Part shown: positions 18,335 through 26,346 of the stretch, piece after piece | Layout: every line of letters begins with the position of its first letter | Position numbering within the stretch: the first letter of the stretch is position 1 | Program-made: the position numbers and the translations under genes | Notes under the pieces: generated by a model | The model's database searches: none | Told to the model about the DNA's origin: nothing | What the model saw: only the letters and a program-made list of their open reading frames with translations | Assembly: GCA_900321655.1 (NCBI GenBank) | Contig: ONWU01000001.1 | Span: forward strand, 1-64,000 | Length of the DNA: 64,000 nucleotides | Direction of reading: 5' to 3' | Source of the DNA: an uncultured Bacteroidales bacterium | GTDB lineage: Bacteria; Bacteroidota; Bacteroidia; Bacteroidales; UBA932

Positions 18335-18934
18335 CTATATTTCTTCCAATTTTGCAATACTGTCCATCTTTTGCATAAAATCTTCCACGGCAGCCAGCCT
18401 TACGCTGGTTTCCAGGGAACAGCTTTCTCCAAAGTCCTGGCTCTTTTGCGGGAGGTCCATCTCCTTGAGCACCTTCATCACGGCATTCATAGAAAGGTAC
18501 TCAAACTGCACCCGGAAGTGCCGGGAGGCAATTTTGTCCACCACCCGGGCCGATGAAAGGGCGTCGGCCGTGGAGGTCTTGTATGCCCGGATGAGGCCGG
18601 GGATGCCCAGTTTGATGCCGCCGAAGTAGCGGACCACCACCACCAGGATATCGCTCAGGCCCAGGGAGTCTATCTGTCCCAGGATGGGCCGGCCGGCACT
18701 GCCGGAGGGTTCCCCGTCGTCGGAAGCGCGCCAAAGGTCTCCTTTGTAGCCCAGCCGATAGGCGTAGCAGTGGTGCCGGGCATCGTGGTATTCCTTCCTC
18801 AGGCCTGCCACGATGGTCTTCACTTCCTCCTCAGTTTCCACGGGATATGCCAGGGCGATGAACCGCGATCCGTTGTCCTTGAAGAGACCCTCGGAAGGGG
18901 CTGCGATGCTCCGGTATTGGTCCTGAATTTCCAT
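18335..18934 (-). CDS. YigZ/IMPACT family protein
   Basis: 199 residues from ATG 18934; an in-frame ATG at 18970 is possible, but family members begin close to the DQYRSIAAPSEGLFKDNGSRF segment. The IMPACT domain signatures are clear: HHCYAYRLG, the ASDDGEPSGSAGRPIL loop, and VVVVRYFGGIKLGIPGLIRAY. A short C-terminal domain follows. YigZ relatives bind RNA or ribosome-linked factors, and in eukaryotes IMPACT modulates Gcn2; the bacterial role is not settled. Stands alone between serC and the pRiA4b-like gene. An imperfect box (TACTTTCG) lies at 18940-18947. Confidence 0.9.
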   Translation of the reverse strand: MEIQDQYRSIAAPSEGLFKDNGSRFIALAYPVETEEEVKTIVAGLRKEYHDARHHCYAYRLGYKGDLWRASDDGEPSGSAGRPILGQIDSLGLSDILVVVVRYFGGIKLGIPGLIRAYKTSTADALSSARVVDKIASRHFRVQFEYLSMNAVMKVLKEMDLPQKSQDFGESCSLETSVRLAAVEDFMQKMDSIAKLEEI

Positions 18935-18989
18935 CTCCACGAAAGTAGTGTTTTTTACGATATTTTGCAACGGAACCGGAAAAAAGCAG

Positions 18990-18997
18990 TATCTTTG
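18990..18997 (+). promoter_or_regulatory. -7 box (TATCTTTG) for the pRiA4b-like/miaA operon
   Basis: Exact TAnnTTTG match, 18 bases before the ATG at 19016. Confidence 0.6.
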
Positions 18998-19015
18998 AAT
19001 TCATAAGGTTTAGTT

Positions 19016-19564
19016 ATGGTATTCAAGTTAAGAGTTACCCTCAGCGGTATCAAAGGTTTTTTCAGAGTCTATCACGTGAACGGCGCCACCACGCTGTACA
19101 CCCTTCATAAGCAACTCAGGGCAGATCTGGAGTTCCCTCAGGATCAGCTCATTATGTTCAAGGGCCTGGATATCGAAGGCGCTGTCGTGGGCCGATGGGG
19201 CCTGTTCGACCTGGGAAGCGGCACCGTGGACCAGGTTTCCCTGGAGAAAGTGATCAAGGCCGGAACGGACAGTTTCGTCTACTTCTACGATGTCACCAAC
19301 AAAAAGAGCGTGAACATCCAGGTGGAAGGAGAGGCCGAAGGCGTAAAAGTGCTACCGGATTTCCCCGTCCTGGCAGAATCCAAAGGCCCCAATCCCATTG
19401 AGTTCGAGAACGGATACGTGGCTTTTGAGGATCTTCCGGACACGCAGCGCCATCTTCCCGGAGAAGAAGACGACGAGGATTTCGATGACGAAGACCTTTC
19501 GGAGGAGGAGGAAGAGGATCAGGACGAGGACGGAAAGGAAATTTACGACGAGGACGAGCAGTAG
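19016..19564 (+). CDS. Plasmid pRiA4b ORF-3-like protein with an acidic tail
   Basis: 182 residues. Residues 1-125 resemble the pRiA4b ORF-3 family (PF07929): VTLSGIKGFFRVYHVNGATT, TLYTLHKQL, and the aromatic FVYFYDVTNKKSVNIQVE strand. The last 45 residues are almost entirely Asp and Glu (GEEDDEDFDDEDLSEEEEED). No catalytic motif. The acidic tail could mimic nucleic acid or bind basic proteins; that is speculation. Three bases upstream of miaA, so very likely co-transcribed and perhaps linked to tRNA modification or its control. Confidence 0.8.
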   Translation: MVFKLRVTLSGIKGFFRVYHVNGATTLYTLHKQLRADLEFPQDQLIMFKGLDIEGAVVGRWGLFDLGSGTVDQVSLEKVIKAGTDSFVYFYDVTNKKSVNIQVEGEAEGVKVLPDFPVLAESKGPNPIEFENGYVAFEDLPDTQRHLPGEEDDEDFDDEDLSEEEEEDQDEDGKEIYDEDEQ

Positions 19565-19567
19565 TCC

Positions 19568-20440
19568 ATGCCCCGGCGCCTTGAGATCATACTGGGTCCC
19601 ACCGCTGTCGGAAAAACCGGCTATGCCATCCGGCGTGCCCTGGAGGTAGGATCTCCTGTCATCTCCTGCGATTCCCGCCAGATTTACAAAGAATTAAGAA
19701 TAGGAACGGCCGTCCCTTCCAGAAGGGAGTTGTCGGCCGTCAAGCATTATTTCATCCGCTCGGTTCCCGTTACCCGCAATTATACGGCCGGCATCTACGA
19801 GGCCGAAGCCCTCAATCTGGTGAACCAGCTTTTTGCCCAGGGACACGAGACCCTGGTGATGTGCGGGGGCTCCATGCTGTACATAGATGCTTTCTGCTAT
19901 GGCCTGGACGATTTCCCGGAAGTGCCTCTCCAACTCAGGGAGCACCTGATGGAGTGCCTCAGGGACGAAGGCGTGGAATCCCTGGCCGGCCAGCTGAAAG
20001 AGCTGGATCCCGTGAGCTACGAAGAGCTGGACCTCTCCAACGGCCAGCGGGTCATCCGGGCCCTGGAGGTGAGCATGTACACCGGTAAGCCCTTCTCCTC
20101 TTTCAAAACCCGCCGTTTCAAGGAAAGGGACTTTGAGATTGTCAAAATCGGCCTGGAGCGTCCCCGGGAAGAGCTTTACGAGCGCATCAACGCCCGGGTT
20201 CTCAAAATGATCCATCACGGTCTGGAGGAAGAAGCCCGCAGGATGCTCCCGTTCCGGGACCTGCCGGCCCTGCAGACAGTGGGTTACAAGGAAATGTTCG
20301 AATACTTCGACGGCAAGTACGATATGGAAAAGACCATCGCCCATATCCAGGCCAACACCCGCCACTACGCCAAGCGCCAGCTCACCTGGTGGAGAAGGGA
20401 TAAAGAAATCCGCTGGCTTTCACCAGCGGACTTCCAGTAA
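19568..20440 (+). CDS. miaA: tRNA dimethylallyltransferase
   Basis: 290 residues. P-loop GPTAVGKT at residues 10-17, the substrate motif SCDSRQIYKELRIGTA, the catalytic-Asp neighbourhood, and the tRNA-binding helices (GLEEEARRMLPFRDLPALQT, VGYKEMFEYFDGKY, ANTRHYAKRQLTWWRRD) are all present. It adds an isopentenyl group to A37 of tRNAs reading UNN codons. Its last codons contain a perfect hairpin (20409-20430) that can act as terminator for the convergent metG. Confidence 0.97.
   Translation: MPRRLEIILGPTAVGKTGYAIRRALEVGSPVISCDSRQIYKELRIGTAVPSRRELSAVKHYFIRSVPVTRNYTAGIYEAEALNLVNQLFAQGHETLVMCGGSMLYIDAFCYGLDDFPEVPLQLREHLMECLRDEGVESLAGQLKELDPVSYEELDLSNGQRVIRALEVSMYTGKPFSSFKTRRFKERDFEIVKIGLERPREELYERINARVLKMIHHGLEEEARRMLPFRDLPALQTVGYKEMFEYFDGKYDMEKTIAHIQANTRHYAKRQLTWWRRDKEIRWLSPADFQ
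20409..20430 (-). terminator. Terminator for metG embedded in the 3' end of miaA
   Basis: Perfect 8-bp stem TCCGCTGG/CCAGCGGA with a 6-base loop. Read on the minus strand it is followed by TTTCTTTA, a fair U-rich tail; on the plus strand no T-run follows. Lies 24 bases past the metG stop codon and inside the last ten codons of miaA. Confidence 0.55.
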
Positions 20441-20453
20441 TTCCATAGAAAGA

Positions 20454-22637
20454 TCAACCGATCTGCGCCCCGTTGGTCACAACCTCCTGGGGCGTGATGA
20501 AGCGCATCTTGCCGTCACCCTGTTTGGCCATCAGGATCATGCCCTTGGACTCGATGCCGCGGATGGTGCGGGGAGCCAGGTTAGCGAGGATGCAGATCTG
20601 TTTGCCCAGCATGTCTTCCGGGCTGTAGTATTCGGCGATGCCGGAAACGATGGTGCGCTGGTCTATGCCCGTGTCGATGGTGAGCTTCAGGAGCTTGTCC
20701 GTCTTGGGAACCCGTTCGGCGGCCAGTACGGTGGCCGTGCGGATATCCATGGCGCCAAACTGGTCGAAGGTGACTTCGGCCTTCTGGGGCTCCACCTTCT
20801 TGGCGGCCTCTGCGGCATTCCGGGCGGCTTCTTCGGCTTCGTGCTGGGCCTTGATAGCCTGCAGGCGGGCAATCTGGACCTCTATCTCTTCATCCTCAAT
20901 CTTCCTGAACAGCAGCACGGCCTCTCCCAGCTGGTGACCGGCGGGAAGAAGTTCGGCCTGGCCCAGCATATCCCAGCCAAGCACGATGTCCTCCTGAGGC
21001 GCGCTTGCGCCGAGGGCTCTGGTATGCACGGCCTTGCCTTCATTCTCCTTGTAGAAGTTCACGGTAGGGGTTCCCTCACCGGCGCGGTAGTCGTGACCGG
21101 CGTTCACGCTCACCTTCAGGATGTCGCGGAGTTTCTGGGCGCTGAAAGGAGTGAAGGGCTCGAAGGCGATGGCCAGGTCTGCGCAAATCTGCAGGCAGGT
21201 GTACAGGATGCTGGCGCAGCGGTCCATATCTTCCTTGGCCACCTTCCAGGGCTCCATGTCGGAGATGTATTTGTTGCCGATACGGGCCATGTTCATGGCT
21301 TCCTTGAGGGCCTCGCGGAAGTGGAAGGTCTCGATGTATTTTTCCAGGGCTTCCCGGCAGGGCTTCAGGGCCTCCAGGGTTTCCTTGTCAATGGCCTCGG
21401 GCTTTTTGTTTTCCGGTACGGCCCCGCCGAAATACTTGTGCGTGAGCACCACGGCGCGGTTCACGAAGTTGCCGAAAACAGCCAGGAGCTCCGAGTTGTT
21501 GCGGCTCTGGAAGTCCTTCCAGGTGAAGTCGTTGTCCTTGGTTTCGGGGGCGTTGGCCGTGAGCACATAGCGCATCACGTCCTCGCAGCCGGGGAACTGC
21601 TCCTCATATTCGTGCACCCACACGGCCCAGTTGCGGGAAGTGGAAATCTTGTCCCCTTCCAGGTTGAGGAACTCGTTGGAGGGCACATTGTCCGGCAGCA
21701 CATAGTCTCCGTAGGCCTTGAGCATGGACGGAAACACGATGCAGTGGAACACGATATTGTCCTTGCCGATGAAGTGCACCAGCCGGGTCTCCGGGTCTTT
21801 CCACCACTTCTCCCAGCTCTGGGGCAGCAGCTCCTGGGTGTTGGAGATGTAGCCGATGGGAGCGTCAAACCACACGTAGAGCACCTTGCCTTCGGCCCCT
21901 TCTACCGGAACGGGAACACCCCAGTCCAGGTCACGGGTGACGGCGCGGGGCTGCAGGCCGCTGTCCAGCCAGCTCTTGCACTGGCCGTACACATTGGTCT
22001 TCCACTCCTTGTGCTGCTCCAGGATCCAGTCTCTCAGCCAGGGCTCGTACTGGTTCAGCGGCAGGTACCAGTGCTTGGTCTTTTTCTTCACGGGGGTGCT
22101 GCCGGAAAGCTTGGACTTCGGGTCTATGAGCTCTTCGGGGCTCAGGGTGCTGCCGCACTTTTCGCACTGGTCCCCATAGGCATGGGGATTGCCGCACTTG
22201 GGGCAGGTGCCCTCGATGAGGCGGTCTGTCAGGAACATCCTGGCCTCCTCGTCGTAGAGCTGCTCGCTCTCCTGGGTGATGAAATTGTCCTGGTCGTAGA
22301 GCTTGCGGAAGAACTCGGAAGCATTCTTCTCATGCACGGCCGAAGAGGTGCGGGAGTAAATGTCAAAGTTGATGCCCAGTCCGGTAAAGGCGTCTTTCAT
22401 CACCTTGTGGTAGCGGTCTACGACATCCTGAGGGGTAACGCCCTCCTTGCGGGCCTTGATGGTGATGGGAACGCCGTGTTCGTCGGATCCGCACACGAAC
22501 ACCACGTCCTCCCCGCGCATACGCAGGTAGCGGACGTAGATGTCTCCGGGAATGTAGGCGCCGGCCAGATGGCCGATATGGACGGGACCGTTGGCGTAAG
22601 GAAGCGCGCAGGTCACGAGGGTTCTCTTGTAGCTCAT
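20454..22637 (-). CDS. metG: Methionyl-tRNA synthetase with C-terminal tRNA-binding domain
   Basis: 727 residues. Class I motif HIGH at 20-23 ([14 protein letters not shown]), zinc knuckle [18 protein letters not shown] near 148-165, and the KMSKS loop as KISTS at 330-334. The C-terminal 110 residues form the EMAP/Arc1-like tRNA-binding domain ([20 protein letters not shown], ending in [20 protein letters not shown]), which promotes dimerisation in the long MetRS form. The ATG overlaps the dnaG stop (ATGA), so primase and MetRS are made from one message. Confidence 0.97.
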   Translation of the reverse strand: MSYKRTLVTCALPYANGPVHIGHLAGAYIPGDIYVRYLRMRGEDVVFVCGSDEHGVPITIKARKEGVTPQDVVDRYHKVMKDAFTGLGINFDIYSRTSSAVHEKNASEFFRKLYDQDNFITQESEQLYDEEARMFLTDRLIEGTCPKCGNPHAYGDQCEKCGSTLSPEELIDPKSKLSGSTPVKKKTKHWYLPLNQYEPWLRDWILEQHKEWKTNVYGQCKSWLDSGLQPRAVTRDLDWGVPVPVEGAEGKVLYVWFDAPIGYISNTQELLPQSWEKWWKDPETRLVHFIGKDNIVFHCIVFPSMLKAYGDYVLPDNVPSNEFLNLEGDKISTSRNWAVWVHEYEEQFPGCEDVMRYVLTANAPETKDNDFTWKDFQSRNNSELLAVFGNFVNRAVVLTHKYFGGAVPENKKPEAIDKETLEALKPCREALEKYIETFHFREALKEAMNMARIGNKYISDMEPWKVAKEDMDRCASILYTCLQICADLAIAFEPFTPFSAQKLRDILKVSVNAGHDYRAGEGTPTVNFYKENEGKAVHTRALGASAPQEDIVLGWDMLGQAELLPAGHQLGEAVLLFRKIEDEEIEVQIARLQAIKAQHEAEEAARNAAEAAKKVEPQKAEVTFDQFGAMDIRTATVLAAERVPKTDKLLKLTIDTGIDQRTIVSGIAEYYSPEDMLGKQICILANLAPRTIRGIESKGMILMAKQGDGKMRFITPQEVVTNGAQIG

Positions 22638-24592
22638 TTTTTCAATCTTCCAAGTTTGATATTGATGGTCTTCTTGATATCGTTGAGGCGGGACAGGCGG
22701 CCCATCAGCTCCAGCACCTGCTGGGGGGAGGCGTCTGTCATCTGGCGCTTCAAATCGGCCTGTTGGGCCGATATGCGCTTGTCGTGATACACCAGGATGG
22801 CACGGGGTACATAGGTGACCAGCCAGGAATCCGTGGTGGTGAGGGCATCGGAGAAGTTGTGGACGGTGAGTTCATACTTCTCCGAACTGAGGTCTGCCGC
22901 GACGGCCGCCACTGAACGGTCTTCTCCGTTGAGGAGATTCAGGACGATGGCGTCCTGGTCCAGTCCCTGGTCGTAGAGGGCAAAGTATGCGTTATAGGTG
23001 GCCTCGTAGGCCTTGTTGCTAAACTTGATGTCGTCTCCCGAGAGGGCGGCGTCTATGAAATCCGCCACGGTCTGGGACCCTTCCGGGTCGTAGAATTCGG
23101 AGTCTGTCTCAAACTGCAGGGGAGTGCGGCCGTAGCGGAGGATAAAGCCCAGCAGCTCCTGCTCGGAAGGCTTCAGGATGCCTTCTTCCGTTTGGACGGC
23201 GCGGGGGACAGGCTCCGGTTCCCGGGGGGCGGCGGCCACAGGGGCTTCTTCCCTCCTTTCCGGATCCCTTCGGCCCCGGGACTCTTCCTGGCGCATTTTC
23301 TCCCGGGTCTTTCGGACGCGTTCCTGGATGATGTCACTCTCTATCTCGAAGCGGCGGGCTACGGTGTCCACATACACCTGGCGCTTGATGGCGTCCGGGA
23401 TATCGGCCACGGTGTCCGCTATCTCGTTGATCATATTGGCCTTCTTGAGGGGATCCTCCCCGGCCTCCTCAAGCATCAGGTCTGTCTTGAAGGCAATGCC
23501 GTCCTGCTCGTGGTCCCGGATATAGTCCTGGATTTCCTCCAGGGTGTGCTTCCGGGAGAAGGAATCGGGGTCGTCTCCGTCGGGCAGGAACACCACGCGA
23601 GGGTTCATCCCTTCCTTCAGGATAAGGCTGATGGCGCGGATGGCGGCGTGAAGGCCGGCCTTGTCCCCGTCATACATGATGGTGACGTTCTCCGTGAATT
23701 TCTTGATCAGGCGCACCTGCTCCTGGGTGAGGGAGGTGCCACAGGAGGCAACCACGTTGGTGATGCCCATCTGGTGCATCATCACCACGTCCACGTTGCC
23801 TTCCACCAGGATGCAGCGGTCCTGCCGGGCCATTTCGGCCTTGGCGAAGTAGATGCCCAGCAGATTCCGGCTCTTGATGTAAATCTCCGTTTCCGGGGAG
23901 TTTACGTACTTGGCCGGGTTGTCGGCCTTGAGGGTGCGGCCGCTGAAAGCGATGACGCGTCCGCTCACGGAGTGGATGGGAAACATCACCCTTTCGCGGA
24001 ACTTGTCTATGAGGGTTCCGTCTTCCTGCTGGATGGCCAGGCCGGCCGCCACCAGGTATTCGTCCTTGTAGCCGGCGGCGCGGGCAGCGTCTACCAGGGC
24101 GGTTTTTCCGGAAGGGGCCCAGCCCAGGCTCCACTGCTCCAGGGTGGCGTCTTCGATGTGGCGGGAGCGATAGTACTGATAGCCCACGGCGCGGCCTTCT
24201 CCCTGTTTGAGCTGGTCACAGAAGTACTGCCGGGCAAATTCGCTCACGGCCATCAGGCTTTCGCTACGCTGGCGGGCGGCTATCTGTTCGGCCGTCTCTT
24301 CCTCTTCCTTTATCTCGATGTTGTATTTGCGGGCCAGGTACCGGAGGGCTTCCGGGTACGTCATATGCTCGTACTCCATCACGAAGCCTACGGCACTGCC
24401 TGCCTTTCCGCAGCCGAAGCATTTGTAGATGCCTTTGGAGGGGGTTACGTGGAAAGACGGGGTTTTCTCGTTGTGGAAGGGGCAGCAGGCCACATAGCTG
24501 GAGCCGCGGCGCTTCAGCGTCACGAAATCTCCCACCACCTCTTCGATGCGGGCGGTGTCCAGGATTTGGTCTACTGTCTCTTTAGGTATCAA
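22634..24592 (-). CDS. dnaG: DNA primase
   Basis: 652 residues. N-terminal CHC2 zinc ribbon: [12 protein letters not shown]...YKCFGCG with Cys37, His40, Cys58 and Cys61. TOPRIM catalytic core with the EGNVDV variant of the usual EGYMD, and YDGDKAG. The C-terminal 200 residues form the DnaB-interacting helical region and are charged ([18 protein letters not shown] linker). The only sensible start is a TTG at 24592, six bases after the stop of the upstream small membrane protein gene, with AAAAGG just ahead. Makes RNA primers for replication. Confidence 0.96.
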   Translation of the reverse strand: MIPKETVDQILDTARIEEVVGDFVTLKRRGSSYVACCPFHNEKTPSFHVTPSKGIYKCFGCGKAGSAVGFVMEYEHMTYPEALRYLARKYNIEIKEEEETAEQIAARQRSESLMAVSEFARQYFCDQLKQGEGRAVGYQYYRSRHIEDATLEQWSLGWAPSGKTALVDAARAAGYKDEYLVAAGLAIQQEDGTLIDKFRERVMFPIHSVSGRVIAFSGRTLKADNPAKYVNSPETEIYIKSRNLLGIYFAKAEMARQDRCILVEGNVDVVMMHQMGITNVVASCGTSLTQEQVRLIKKFTENVTIMYDGDKAGLHAAIRAISLILKEGMNPRVVFLPDGDDPDSFSRKHTLEEIQDYIRDHEQDGIAFKTDLMLEEAGEDPLKKANMINEIADTVADIPDAIKRQVYVDTVARRFEIESDIIQERVRKTREKMRQEESRGRRDPERREEAPVAAAPREPEPVPRAVQTEEGILKPSEQELLGFILRYGRTPLQFETDSEFYDPEGSQTVADFIDAALSGDDIKFSNKAYEATYNAYFALYDQGLDQDAIVLNLLNGEDRSVAAVAADLSSEKYELTVHNFSDALTTTDSWLVTYVPRAILVYHDKRISAQQADLKRQMTDASPQQVLELMGRLSRLNDIKKTINIKLGRLKK

Positions 24593-24598
24593 GGCCTT

Positions 24599-24895
24599 TT
24601 ATTCCTTTTCGTAATCTACCTCTTTGGCGTCTGTGGAAACACGGATCTTACCGTTGTCGGACGGGGCCTTCGGAGAGGAATTGGTTTCCCCTCCGGGCAC
24701 AAAGTGTTTCTCCTGCCAGAGGACCTTGGCCTGGTTGTATGCGTCGTAGCCATACCATACCAGGGCAAAGCCGCCTACCAGGGACATCAGGAAGCCTCCT
24801 TTCCAAAGGAAAAAGAAGCCGATAGCTGCAAATATCAGGTCCTTGGCCAGGCGGACCCACCGGTTGTTGTATCCAAAAGATGCCATGTCTGTCAT
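24599..24895 (-). CDS. Small membrane protein of unknown function
   Basis: 98 residues from ATG 24895 (ATG 24886 is a close alternative; the frame upstream to 24973 is dropped because the promoter box lies inside it). Two adjacent hydrophobic segments, LIFAAIGFFFLWKGGFL and LVGGFALVWYGYDAY, then a polar tail of about 45 residues. I do not recognise the family. It precedes dnaG by six bases and is probably the first gene of a three-gene operon with dnaG and metG. Confidence 0.7.
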   Translation of the reverse strand: MTDMASFGYNNRWVRLAKDLIFAAIGFFFLWKGGFLMSLVGGFALVWYGYDAYNQAKVLWQEKHFVPGGETNSSPKAPSDNGKIRVSTDAKEVDYEKE

Positions 24896-24911
24896 TTTGT
24901 CAGAAAATTTA

Positions 24912-24919
24912 CAAATATA
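24912..24919 (-). promoter_or_regulatory. -7 box (TATATTTG) for the small membrane protein-dnaG-metG operon
   Basis: CAAATATA on the plus strand, exact TAnnTTTG on the minus strand, 17 bases upstream of ATG 24895. Confidence 0.55.
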
Positions 24920-24927
24920 CAAAGAAA

Positions 24928-24959
24928 TCTCCGGAAAACCGCTGTCGGTTTCCCGGAGA
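24928..24959 (-). terminator. Terminator of the FKBP-DUF3127 operon
   Basis: 14-bp stem with one mismatch (TCTCCGGAAAACCG against CGGTTTCCCGGAGA) and a 4-base loop. On the minus strand it is followed by TTTCTTTG. Lies 22 bases past the DUF3127 stop and just upstream of the next promoter. Confidence 0.75.
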
Positions 24960-24981
24960 CTCCTATAGGTCAAATATCGTA

Positions 24982-25374
24982 CTAGAACGGGAGGTCGTCC
25001 TGGGCATCTTCTCCCGGCATGTCATCCAGCGTAGGGGCCGGCGCCACGGGGGCGGGAGCCGCAGGGGTGGGTGCAGGAGCGGCCGGCTGGGCTGCCCCGG
25101 CGGGGGAGATGCGCCAGATCTGGAGGTCGTTGTACCAGCGGCCGTTGAATTCCCGGCTCTTGAGATTGAAGGAAACCTTCACGCGGTCTCCCACCTGGTA
25201 CTTGTCCAGTTCCTGTACTTTGTCCTGGCCCCAGGCGGTGAAGCAGGCCTGCGAGGTATAGTTCCCGTCCGGGAAATCTACCACAAATTCCTGCTTGGCC
25301 CAGGCGCCCCGGGCCGAGGTCCCGGACTGTACGCCCATTTTCTGGCGGATGGTGCCTTCCAGTTCCAGTGCCAT
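24982..25374 (-). CDS. DUF3127 domain protein (OB-fold-like, single-strand-binding type)
   Basis: 130 residues. Residues 1-90 (MALELEGTIRQKMGVQSGTS, KQEFVVDFPDGNYTSQACFT, YQVGDRVKVSFNLKSREFNG, WYNDLQIWRI) match DUF3127, a family with an OB-fold resembling SSB. The C-terminal 40 residues are Pro/Ala-rich and end in an acidic DDMPGEDAQDDLPF, strikingly like the acidic DDxPF tip of SSB proteins. It follows the FKBP gene by two bases. Nucleic-acid binding is likely but not shown by sequence alone. Confidence 0.85.
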   Translation of the reverse strand: MALELEGTIRQKMGVQSGTSARGAWAKQEFVVDFPDGNYTSQACFTAWGQDKVQELDKYQVGDRVKVSFNLKSREFNGRWYNDLQIWRISPAGAAQPAAPAPTPAAPAPVAPAPTLDDMPGEDAQDDLPF

Positions 25375-25376
25375 AC

Positions 25377-26150
25377 TTACTTTCTCTTGGCAGGTTTGGC
25401 AGGCTCTTCCACAACCTTCTCCACGTAGGGATGAACCTCCAGGAGGTCTACGTCGAAGATGAGGGTGGAGTTGGCACCGATCTCACGGGGTCCGCGCTCG
25501 CCGTAAGCGAGGTTGGCCGGAATCACGAGGGTGATCTTGCCACCTTCGCCGATGAGCTTCATACCCTCGGTCCATCCGCGGATCACGCGGTTGAGGGGGA
25601 ACTCGATGCCTTCGTTCTTGTCAAACTCCTTGCCGTCGATGGTGGTACCGCGGTAGTTCACCTTCACGGTGTCGCGGTCGTCGGTGGCGCGCACGTCGCT
25701 GCCGGAATCCTGGATCAGGTAAACGATACCGGAAGCGGTGGAGTCGGCGCTGTTCTTGACGGCGAACTCGTGACGGAACTTGTCACCTTTCTCCTTGTTC
25801 AGAGCGCCTTCGTAAGCGGTGCGCTTCTGCAGGAAGCTGTTGATGATGGAGTTCATATCGGAGGGGTCAATCTTGAACTGCTTAACGTAAGCGGAGTCCA
25901 TCGGCTGGCCTTCCTTGGCGTTGAGGGCGTCTTTCATACCCTTCTCTACCTGGGCCATATTGAGCTCTCCGAAGTTGTTCTGGCTCATAACCAGACCAAA
26001 GTTAACACCAAGAAGATAGGAAGTGGTGTCCACTTCACCCTTGGTAGGGAGCAGGGAACGCACAGCCTGGGAGCCTTCCACCTGGGAAGAACCGCAAGCG
26101 GCCACTACGGCAGCGGCGGAAGCGATGAGGAAAAGTTTTGTGAGTTTCAT
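25377..26150 (-). CDS. FKBP-type peptidyl-prolyl isomerase, lipoprotein
   Basis: 257 residues. Starts MKLTKLFLIASAAAVVAACG, a lipoprotein signal with the lipobox Cys at about 19. Residues 40-130 are the FKBP N-terminal dimerisation helices (TKGEVDTTSYLLGVNFGLVM), and 150-240 the FKBP catalytic domain (VKVNYRGTTIDGKEFDKNEG, VIRGWTEGMKLIGEGGKITL, VIPANLAYGERGPREIGANS, LIFDVDLLEVH). Likely a periplasmic, membrane-tethered folding factor of the FkpA/Mip type. The Lys/Pro/Ala-rich tail is unstructured. Confidence 0.93.
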   Translation of the reverse strand: MKLTKLFLIASAAAVVAACGSSQVEGSQAVRSLLPTKGEVDTTSYLLGVNFGLVMSQNNFGELNMAQVEKGMKDALNAKEGQPMDSAYVKQFKIDPSDMNSIINSFLQKRTAYEGALNKEKGDKFRHEFAVKNSADSTASGIVYLIQDSGSDVRATDDRDTVKVNYRGTTIDGKEFDKNEGIEFPLNRVIRGWTEGMKLIGEGGKITLVIPANLAYGERGPREIGANSTLIFDVDLLEVHPYVEKVVEEPAKPAKRK

Positions 26151-26209
26151 TTTTGTATGAGTGTTTAATTATTAAAATCTTTTAAGAGTGCGCTCGGGCG
26201 CTCAATCCG

Positions 26210-26217
26210 CAAATTTA
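26210..26217 (-). promoter_or_regulatory. -7 box (TAAATTTG) for the FKBP gene
   Basis: CAAATTTA on the plus strand, 60 bases upstream of ATG 26150. Leaves a leader of about 50 bases. Confidence 0.45.
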
Positions 26218-26283
26218 CTACTTTTTTTTGAATTAACATAAGTTATGCCGATGGAGGGGGGATTTATCGGCCCGAAGGTCAAT

Positions 26284-26291
26284 TATATTTG
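26284..26291 (+). promoter_or_regulatory. -7 box (TATATTTG) for recQ
   Basis: Exact TAnnTTTG match, 55 bases before ATG 26347. It lies downstream of the first in-frame ATG (26245), which is therefore not the start. Confidence 0.55.
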
Positions 26292-26346
26292 CAAAATTCA
26301 TCTTGAATTGTTATATTTACCTCTGCATGCGAGAGTTATTGACGCT

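Noticed and set aside
20841..22787. 648-codon plus-strand frame opposite metG
   Set aside because: Antisense shadow in G+C-rich DNA; crosses the metG/dnaG boundary and has no domain signature.
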